Assembly (NCBI GenBank): GCA_009775195.1
Contig: VSPF01000177.1
Span: 1-5,317, forward strand
DNA from: Muribaculaceae bacterium
Lineage (GTDB): Bacteria > Bacteroidota > Bacteroidia > Bacteroidales > Muribaculaceae
Direction of reading: 5' to 3'
Length of the DNA stretch: 5,317 bases
Below are positions 1 to 5,317 of this stretch, one piece after another. The position numbers were made by a program, and so were the translations under genes. The notes below the pieces were generated by a model that was given only the letters and a program-made list of their open reading frames with translations, made no database searches and was not told the DNA's origin. The first letter of the stretch is position 1. Every line of letters begins with the position of its first letter.

Positions 1-124
1 TTGTTATCCACTGCAAAATTAACAATTATTCAATAATTGGCAAATACCACAATCGACAATTTACAAATACAACAATTATATCCTTGAATAATTATCTAAT
101 ATCTTGTATTTTAAGTTTCGTAAA
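1..124. other. AT-rich intergenic spacer, no gene seen
   Basis: This stretch is markedly richer in A and T than the rest of the window, and I see no reading frame of useful length on either strand. It contains the palindromes described at 23-39 and 74-93. TAAGTTTC at 112-119 differs from the Bacteroidetes -7 consensus TAnnTTTG in one base and would suit a transcript starting near 125, but there is no TTTG at the expected -33 distance. It may be the promoter region for the candidate RNA at 125-310. Confidence 0.4.
23..39. repeat. AT-rich perfect palindrome, possible operator
   Basis: An 8-base arm CAATTATT (23-30) is followed by one base and its exact reverse complement AATAATTG (32-39). A looser relative lies at 74-93, where AATTAT and ATAATT flank an 8-base spacer; the string AACAATTAT occurs in both places (21-29 and 71-79). 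The arms are pure A/T apart from one C or G, so chance in an AT-rich spacer is a real alternative. A binding site for a dimeric regulator is only a possibility. No gene lies within 300 bases downstream, so a target cannot be named. Confidence 0.25.
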
Positions 125-310
125 TCGTCGGATAGGTGGCTATGTAAATATGCAACTTCTTCCGAAGAAATTTTGGAGAGACATATTAACCACACGAAAA
201 ATCATGGGGTTTAGCACCGTCTTCGACGACTTCTAAGCATAGGTGATTAATAGACCCCACCGATGATGGTGGAGTTACCCACGAAAGCGTCGTCTCCGAC
301 GACTTTTCAT
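125..310 (+). ncRNA. Candidate structured RNA or leader (unnamed)
   Basis: No protein gene fits here, but pairing potential is dense. TGGGGTTTA (205-213) can pair with TAGACCCCA (251-259) over nine bases with one G-T wobble. Inside that stem CACC (215-218) can pair with GGTG (242-245). CCACC (257-261) pairs with GGTGG (268-272), and TTCTT (157-161) with AAGAA (165-169). The ends can also join: TCGTCGG (125-131) is the reverse complement of CCGACGA (296-302), which would close a molecule of about 185 bases. The 3' edge is the terminator-like hairpin at 284-313. I do not recognise a known family: the signatures I would look for in tmRNA, RNase P RNA or SRP RNA are absent. A 6S-like RNA, another small RNA, or an attenuating leader all remain possible. 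The pairings were found by eye, without energy calculation. Confidence 0.3.
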
Positions 311-313
311 TTT
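284..313 (+). terminator. Terminator-like hairpin with T-rich tail
   Basis: GTCGTC (289-294) and GACGAC (298-303) form a perfect 6-bp stem around a three-base TCC loop. It is followed by TTTTCATTTT (304-313). AAAG at 284-287 can extend the stem against TTTT if C288 is bulged. The tail is on the + strand; read in reverse the T tract is weaker, so it probably ends a rightward transcript before the operon promoter at 344-351. The stem is short, and its 5' arm has competing partners upstream, so it could also be a regulated stem. Confidence 0.5.
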
Positions 314-343
314 GATACTTCATCCCGTATGGCAAAAAAGTCG

Positions 344-351
344 TAACTTTG
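344..351 (+). promoter_or_regulatory. Bacteroidetes-type -7 promoter element
   Basis: TAACTTTG matches the TAnnTTTG element used by the Bacteroidetes primary sigma factor exactly, and the following CA is common in such promoters. Transcription would start near 357-360, giving a leader of roughly 25 bases before the ATG at 384. No good TTTG is present about 20 bases upstream; the nearest, at 311-314, is too far away, so the -33 box is weak or absent. It lies just downstream of the terminator-like hairpin, which fits an independent promoter for the three-gene operon. Confidence 0.6.
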
Positions 352-383
352 CAATATCAACGACGGGTGGCCGTTAGTTATTT

Positions 384-2354
384 ATGAAAAAGCAGTTTTG
401 TTACCTTATTATATGCCTTTTGAGCGTCGGGGTGCTGGCATCGTGCCGAGGGCCCAAACTTGCCGCTGCCGACGAGCAGATGGCCCGTGGCGAGTATTTC
501 GACGCCTCGAAGACCTACCGCAAGATTTATAACAAGCTGACCAAGCGCGAGGAGCGACCCCTTCGCGGCGAGGTGGCATATAAGATGGCCGAGTGCCACC
601 GCCGCCTCAACCAATATGCCCGTGCGTCGGCGGCATACCAAAATGCCGCACGTTACGGCTACGGCGACTCGACCCTCTATCTCCACTTAGGCCAGATGCT
701 TATGGCCGAGGGTAAATACGGCCCCGCCGTCAAGGCCCTCGAAGACTACCTGGCATGGCGGCCCGACGACCGCCTGGCCGAGAACACCCTCGCCGGCGCA
801 CGCATGGGCCTCGCCAAGGAAGGGCAGACGCGCTATATCGTGCGCAATGCCAAGCTGTTCAACTCGCGCCGCGCCGACTACTCGCCCATGTATCTCGACC
901 GCTCACTCGACCAGCTATATTTTACCACGACCACCGAGAAGTCTACAGGTACAAAACGCAGCGAAATCACCGGCATGAAAAAAGGCGACATATGGTTTGC
1001 CACCAAGAACGAGCGCGGCGAATGGAAACGCCCCGAGGCCGTAGAAGGCGAACTCAACACCGAGGTCGACGAGGGCACGCCTGCTTTCAGCCCCGACGGC
1101 CAGACCATGTATCTGAGCCGCGCACGCCGCGAACCCAACTCGAACACCGGCGTCGAAATCTACACCTCGCAGCGCAGCGATGCCAAATGGAGCGCGCCGG
1201 TAAAATTTGAAATCACCGCCGACACCCTGTCGAGCTACGCCCACCCGGCAGTATCGCCCGACGGCAACTGGCTCTACTTCACCTCCGACATGCCCGGAGG
1301 ACAGGGTGGCCGCGACATATGGCGCATCAACCTCAAGGAACGTGCCGGTTCGCTCGAAAACCTCGGCGAGTGGATAAATACCCCAGGCGACGAGATGTTT
1401 CCAACCTTCCGCAGCGATTCAGTATTTTATTTCTCGTCGAACGGCCACCCCGGCTTCGGCGGACTCGACATATTCCGCGCCGAGCAGACCAAGTCGGGCG
1501 GTTGGAAAGTCACCAATATGGGTCGTCCCATCAACTCGCCGTCAGATGATTTCGGCATGACCTTCGGCGACAAGGAGAGCGGATTCTTCAGCTCGAACCG
1601 TGGCGACAACCGAGGCTACGACCATATCTACACCTTCGAACTCCCGGAGCTCAAAATCCTCATCTCGGGCTGGGTGCTCGACAAGGACGAAGAGCCGGTG
1701 CCCAATGCCGTAATCCGCATCGTCGGCAACGACGGCTCCAACCAAAAGCAGATTGCCAAGCCCGACGGCTCGTTCTCGTTCCCACTCGACCGTGGCGTAA
1801 GCTACGTGATGCTGGCCGGAGCAAAGGGCTATCTCAATGCAAAGCAGGAGTTTACCAGCGATATCGCCGAGGAAGATGCAGAGTATAATGTAGACTTCAT
1901 CCTCGCCTCGATTACAAAGCCCGTTGTAATCGATAACATCTTCTACGACTTCGACAAGGCCACGCTGCGCCCCGAGTCGAAGGCAGCCCTCGACTCTATG
2001 GCCCAGGTGCTACGCGACAATCCCAACGTGACCATCGAGATGGCCTCGCACACCGACCGCAAAGGTACCGACGAATACAACATCGACCTGTCGAGCCGCC
2101 GAGCCAAGTCGGTAATCGATTATCTCATTTCGGTAGGCATAGCCCCCGACAGGCTCCAGAGCCACGGCTACGGGGAGTCGAAGCCGAAGACTATCACCAA
2201 GAAACTCGCACGGCAGTACCCGCAGTTCAAAGAGGGCGACGTGCTGACCGAGGAATACATACTCGCACTCCCCGAAGCCGACCAGGAAATTGCCGACCAG
2301 ATAAACCGTCGCACCGAGTTCCAGGTTCTCTCGATTGACTACCGCATGTACTGA
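384..2354 (+). CDS. OmpA-family outer-membrane lipoprotein, PorE-like
   Basis: This 656-residue protein should be an outer-membrane lipoprotein whose C-terminal domain binds peptidoglycan. The N-terminus is a lipoprotein signal with lipobox L18-A-S-C21. The residues after Cys21 (RGPK) lack the acidic surface-export signal of Bacteroidetes, so it probably faces the periplasm. TPR-like helices span about 25-135. A PD40/WD40-like propeller spans about 150-420, with blades marked by SPDG-x-x-x-Y and GG-x-DI-[WF]R. A carboxypeptidase-regulatory-like beta sandwich runs about 425-510. The OmpA domain runs about 515-656, with FYDFDKATL near 520, the diaminopimelate-contacting candidates D558 (SHTD) and R573 (SRRA), and NRRTEF at 641-646. 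This order matches PorE of the type IX secretion system, but other Bacteroidetes OmpA lipoproteins share it, so the secretion role is unproven. The ATG at 384 gives a complete signal peptide. No Shine-Dalgarno is visible. The next gene begins one base after the stop. Confidence 0.9.
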   Translation: MKKQFCYLIICLLSVGVLASCRGPKLAAADEQMARGEYFDASKTYRKIYNKLTKREERPLRGEVAYKMAECHRRLNQYARASAAYQNAARYGYGDSTLYLHLGQMLMAEGKYGPAVKALEDYLAWRPDDRLAENTLAGARMGLAKEGQTRYIVRNAKLFNSRRADYSPMYLDRSLDQLYFTTTTEKSTGTKRSEITGMKKGDIWFATKNERGEWKRPEAVEGELNTEVDEGTPAFSPDGQTMYLSRARREPNSNTGVEIYTSQRSDAKWSAPVKFEITADTLSSYAHPAVSPDGNWLYFTSDMPGGQGGRDIWRINLKERAGSLENLGEWINTPGDEMFPTFRSDSVFYFSSNGHPGFGGLDIFRAEQTKSGGWKVTNMGRPINSPSDDFGMTFGDKESGFFSSNRGDNRGYDHIYTFELPELKILISGWVLDKDEEPVPNAVIRIVGNDGSNQKQIAKPDGSFSFPLDRGVSYVMLAGAKGYLNAKQEFTSDIAEEDAEYNVDFILASITKPVVIDNIFYDFDKATLRPESKAALDSMAQVLRDNPNVTIEMASHTDRKGTDEYNIDLSSRRAKSVIDYLISVGIAPDRLQSHGYGESKPKTITKKLARQYPQFKEGDVLTEEYILALPEADQEIADQINRRTEFQVLSIDYRMY

Positions 2355-2355
2355 C

Positions 2356-3210
2356 ATGAAATTTCGCACCGAAATCGAACCCGTCAAGACCAGGCACAGC
2401 ATAGGCATCGACCAGCCACTGCTGATGCTTGGTTCGTGTTTTACCGACAATGTCGGCCAGCGTCTCGCCATCGATGGCTTCGACGTGCTCCATAACCCTT
2501 TGGGGCCGCTCTACAACCCCATGTCACTCGCCCGGTGTATTCGCCGGGCCTTTGCCGGGCAATATTACACCGAGGCCGACCTCGTGCCGGGCCCTCGAGG
2601 GTGGCATTGCCTCGACTATGCCAGCCGATATAGCGGCGAGGATGCCACCGAGCTGCTCACGCGGCTCAACCGCGACTTCGGCACCGTGGTCGACCGCCTT
2701 GCCAATCCTCGATTGCACACGCTTATCGTAACCTTTGGTTCGTCATACGTCTTCGAGCGTCAGGGCACGGTCGTAGGAAACTGCCACAAGTTCCCGGCAA
2801 CCGAGTTCAGGCGTCGTCGCCTAAGTGTGAAAGAGATAGTCGACACATGGGCGACTATCATCGGGTCGCTGCCCGACAACATCGACATCATCTTTACCGT
2901 CAGCCCCATACGGCATCTCGCCGACGGGTTGCACGGCAACGAGGTCAGCAAGGCCACGCTGCTCCTCGCCCTCGAGGAGCTTTATCCGCACTACCCCCTC
3001 CGCGCCGGCTACTTCCCCTCGTATGAAATCATGCTCGACGACCTGCGCGACTACCGCTTCTATGCCGCCGACATGAAGCACCCTTCGGAAGTTGCCGTAG
3101 ACTATATCTACGACATCTTCACCAACACCTACGTAACAGAAAAAGACCGCGCGGCCGCCCTCGAAAACCGCCGCCGCTACCGAGCCTCGCAACATCATCA
3201 GATTTTATGA
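2356..3210 (+). CDS. GSCFA-domain protein, putative SGNH-like hydrolase
   Basis: This 284-residue protein belongs to the GSCFA family, which is grouped with SGNH/GDSL hydrolases; its substrate is not known. The name motif reads G26-S-C-F-T30, with Thr replacing the usual Ala. Other blocks typical of the family are TFGSSYVF (126-133), NCHK (142-145) and VSPIRH (182-187). D239-x-x-H242 followed by PS has the form of the SGNH Asp/His pair, with S27 as the natural nucleophile candidate; that assignment is inference. I see no signal peptide or membrane segment, so a cytoplasmic location is likely. I chose the ATG at 2356, one base after the preceding stop. An in-frame ATG at 2335 would add seven residues (MTTACTD) and overlap the upstream gene, and the family start usually resembles MKFRT. 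The stop overlaps the next ATG by four bases. Its place between an envelope lipoprotein and a D-alanine enzyme suggests a cell-wall role. Confidence 0.88.
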   Translation: MKFRTEIEPVKTRHSIGIDQPLLMLGSCFTDNVGQRLAIDGFDVLHNPLGPLYNPMSLARCIRRAFAGQYYTEADLVPGPRGWHCLDYASRYSGEDATELLTRLNRDFGTVVDRLANPRLHTLIVTFGSSYVFERQGTVVGNCHKFPATEFRRRRLSVKEIVDTWATIIGSLPDNIDIIFTVSPIRHLADGLHGNEVSKATLLLALEELYPHYPLRAGYFPSYEIMLDDLRDYRFYAADMKHPSEVAVDYIYDIFTNTYVTEKDRAAALENRRRYRASQHHQIL

Positions 3211-5317
3211 GAACAATCACTGCCCGCGACCTCTCCCATCTCAACATAACTCCCAATGAAATCCGTTTCGCGCCGTCAGACCCCGACGGCGAACACGAAG
3301 TAATATATCTCAGTGCCGACAGCCGCGATATCATCGACGCGCCTCACACTGTTTTCGCAGCCATACGGACCAGCGTCAACGACGGTCACCGCTACATACC
3401 GGGACTCTTCGAACGCGGTGTAAGAGTATTTATTGTCGAGACCCTCGATAATACCCTGCGCGAACTCGACGCGACGTTTATCGTAGTCGACTCGGTAGAA
3501 GAGGCCCTCAGACGACTCGCATATGCCCGTATTCGCGGATTTGAAAACGGCATCATCATCACCGGCAGCTACGGCAAGTCAAAGACCAAGGAACTGATTT
3601 ACCGCAGCTTTATTGGCCGATGCAAGGTTGTGCGCAGTCCGCGAAGCTGGAACAGCGCAATCGGCGTACCACTCGCAATATGGGATATGACCACTGCCGA
3701 CAGTAGCACCGACTTTATGCTTACCGAGGTTGCCATCGACGGCCCCGGCCAGGGCCGCGCCATGTCGGCACTGCTTGGTAACTCACATCATATAGGCATA
3801 ATCACCCCCATTACCGACGAACACGACGAAGCATTTGCCAGTCATGCCGAGAAGGTGCGCGAGAAGGTAGATATCGTGCGCAACTGCCGCACTATCATAT
3901 ATGCCGATACCGACCCCGAGCTGCGCCGCCAGCTCGAACAGCTCCATGGAGTCAGCCTCCACCCTGTGCCCATGCCTCTGCCTGGCAGTCCGAGGCCGAC
4001 AATCTTCCATTCACTCGTCGAAACCCTGATAACCGTCATTTTCAAAGACCTATCCTACACCACCCACCAGCACCTCATGATGGCACCGCTCGTTGATATG
4101 CGGCGTCGTATATCCTCGGCAAGCAACAGCAACATCATAATCCGCGACCTCTTCACCCCCGACCTGCGTTCGCTCACCGACAGCCTGCTATTCTTCAACC
4201 GTCACACTGATTTGGCACGAAAGAAAGTACTGCTCACAGGCGATATCCTTACCGGCAACGACAGCGAGGACGCACTGCTCGGGCTCTACATACGCACAAT
4301 CCGCATTGCCCGCGACTTAGGCGTGGACGATATAGCCTTCACCGGCCCCGACGTGCTACGCATAAAGAATATGCTCCCCGAAAACGACGGCATTGTCTAT
4401 GCCGACAACAACCTGATAACCGACATCGAGGCCGGCCGCGCATGGCACGACAGCGATATACTCGTCTTTGGCGATGGGTCAGTCGCGCCCTACCTCGACG
4501 CCCTTGAGAGCGCGGCTCACGACACCACGCTCGAGGTCGACCTCGACGCCCTCATACACAACTACAACCATTACCGTCATCTCGTAAAGCCAGGCACCGG
4601 CATCGTAGCCATGGTCAAGGCTTCGGGCTACGGTGTCGGGGCCGTAGAAATAGGCAAGGCATTGCAAGACCAGGGCGCGGCATATCTTGCCGTTGCCGTT
4701 GTCGACGAGGGCATAACTCTCCGCAAGGCCGGGGTATCGATGCCTATAATGGTGCTCAACCCTATTACCAACCGCCATCGTTCGCTCTTCACACACCGTC
4801 TCGAACCGGCAGTCTTCTCGCTCGGCGAACTCCACACCCTCAGGTGCGAAGCCGCCCAGACAGGTGTAGAAGGCTATCCCATACACATCAAAATCGACAC
4901 AGGCATGCACCGCGTTGGCTTCCTCGAATCCGACCTCGCGCTGCTTGCCGAAGTCCTGGCTGGCCAGACCCAGTTGCGCGTGGCATCGGTCTTCACCCAC
5001 CTTGCCACCGCCGACTGCCTCGACAAAGACGATTATACCCTGGGGCAGATTGCCGCCTTTGCCCGTGCAGCCGATACTCTCGAGAGACTGCTCGGTTACA
5101 AAGTAAAACGCCACTACCTCAATACTGCCGGCATGATGCGCTTTGCCGACAGCGGCGACTACGACATGGCCCGTCTCGGCATCGGTCTCTACGGCATCTC
5201 GCCCTACGGCGACGACGCCGACGCACTGCGCCCCGTGGCCTCGCTCTACACCCGCATCATATCGCTCAAACACTGGCCCGCCGGCACACCCATAGGTTAC
5301 GGCTGCAATGGCCGCAC
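3207..5317 (+). CDS. alr: MurF-like/alanine racemase fusion, 3' end cut off
   Basis: The frame stays open from ATG 3207 to the window edge (703 codons seen), so roughly the last 120 residues of a typical fusion are missing. Residues 1 to about 435 resemble MurF, which joins D-Ala-D-Ala to UDP-MurNAc-tripeptide. From about 442 (LEVDLDAL) the protein is a fold-type III alanine racemase making D-alanine. The racemase half looks active: PLP lysine K471 (MVKASGYG), D564-TGMH-R569, NTAG, RLGIGLYG and catalytic Tyr698 (GYG). The MurF half keeps the N-terminal DSR and NDGHRY blocks, P-loop K124 (TGSYGKSKTK), RSPRSWNS (143-150), E174, H206 and the candidate carbamylated K220. It has lost others: the usual N of the N-x-x-x-H segment is P201, G-H-N-x-x-N is replaced near 260-266, the N/D-D-S/T-Y-N motif reads RDLFT (313-317), and KGSR reads GDGS (422-425). 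The ligase half is therefore probably impaired. ATGA overlap couples it to the GSCFA gene. Confidence 0.9.
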   Translation, partial: MRTITARDLSHLNITPNEIRFAPSDPDGEHEVIYLSADSRDIIDAPHTVFAAIRTSVNDGHRYIPGLFERGVRVFIVETLDNTLRELDATFIVVDSVEEALRRLAYARIRGFENGIIITGSYGKSKTKELIYRSFIGRCKVVRSPRSWNSAIGVPLAIWDMTTADSSTDFMLTEVAIDGPGQGRAMSALLGNSHHIGIITPITDEHDEAFASHAEKVREKVDIVRNCRTIIYADTDPELRRQLEQLHGVSLHPVPMPLPGSPRPTIFHSLVETLITVIFKDLSYTTHQHLMMAPLVDMRRRISSASNSNIIIRDLFTPDLRSLTDSLLFFNRHTDLARKKVLLTGDILTGNDSEDALLGLYIRTIRIARDLGVDDIAFTGPDVLRIKNMLPENDGIVYADNNLITDIEAGRAWHDSDILVFGDGSVAPYLDALESAAHDTTLEVDLDALIHNYNHYRHLVKPGTGIVAMVKASGYGVGAVEIGKALQDQGAAYLAVAVVDEGITLRKAGVSMPIMVLNPITNRHRSLFTHRLEPAVFSLGELHTLRCEAAQTGVEGYPIHIKIDTGMHRVGFLESDLALLAEVLAGQTQLRVASVFTHLATADCLDKDDYTLGQIAAFARAADTLERLLGYKVKRHYLNTAGMMRFADSGDYDMARLGIGLYGISPYGDDADALRPVASLYTRIISLKHWPAGTPIGYGCNGR

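Noticed and set aside
206..261. GGGGTTT...AGACCCC followed by ACC, resembling a tRNA or tmRNA acceptor stem
   Set aside because: The enclosed span is only about 40 bases, there is no T-loop GTTCGA or anticodon arm, and tmRNA would need hundreds of bases.
263..346. A 27-codon frame on the + strand starting MMVELPTKAS and crossing the terminator hairpin
   Set aside because: It runs through the hairpin and its stop is part of the promoter element; it has no visible ribosome site and no recognisable domain, so it is most likely chance.
311..351. TTTG at 311-314 as the -33 partner of the -7 element at 344-351
   Set aside because: The 29 bases between them exceed the usual spacing of about 20, so I treated the -33 box as absent.
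2010..2471. A 153-codon minus-strand frame across the junction of the first two genes
   Set aside because: It is antisense to the conserved OmpA C-terminus and the GSCFA motif, with no promoter or recognisable domain.
3561..3590. P-loop GKS read as a destroyed Walker motif
   Set aside because: Ser commonly replaces Thr in P-loops and the lysine is kept, so this change alone does not show loss of ATP binding; the case for impairment rests on the later motifs.
4479..5273. A 264-codon open frame on the minus strand
   Set aside because: It lies opposite the racemase domain, whose catalytic motifs are clear on the + strand. GC-biased codons on one strand often leave long antisense frames, and the translation resembles no family I know.

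Overview
The window looks like a Bacteroidales chromosome, plausibly a moderately GC-rich gut lineage such as Muribaculaceae. The family placement is inference. Three things point there. The only good promoter is of the Bacteroidetes type (TAACTTTG, fitting TAnnTTTG), and no gene has a clear Shine-Dalgarno sequence. The first gene is a lipoprotein with the TPR / beta-propeller / carboxypeptidase-regulatory-like / OmpA order of the Bacteroidetes PorE family. The last gene is a MurF-alanine racemase fusion, a gene type typical of Bacteroidetes.

Layout: positions 1-383 hold no convincing protein gene. Positions 1-120 are very AT-rich with small palindromes. Positions about 125-310 are richer in GC and full of complementary segments, ending in a terminator-like hairpin with a T-rich tail. 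This could be a small structured RNA or a leader/attenuator. A promoter at 344-351 then serves the genes downstream.

Positions 384-5317 are three tightly packed genes on the + strand: the OmpA-family lipoprotein (384-2354), a GSCFA-domain protein (2356-3210) and the MurF/Alr fusion (3207 to beyond the window end). The first gap is 1 base and the second junction is a 4-base ATGA overlap, so they very probably form one translationally coupled operon. The theme is the cell envelope: an outer-membrane lipoprotein that should grip peptidoglycan, a putative SGNH-like hydrolase of unknown substrate, and the enzyme making D-alanine for peptidoglycan.

The most notable point is that the MurF half of the fusion is badly eroded at several hallmark ligase motifs, while the racemase half keeps its PLP lysine, catalytic tyrosine and other key residues. 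The second is the repeated, mutually exclusive pairing potential upstream of the operon. No mobile element, CRISPR array, tRNA or rRNA is visible.
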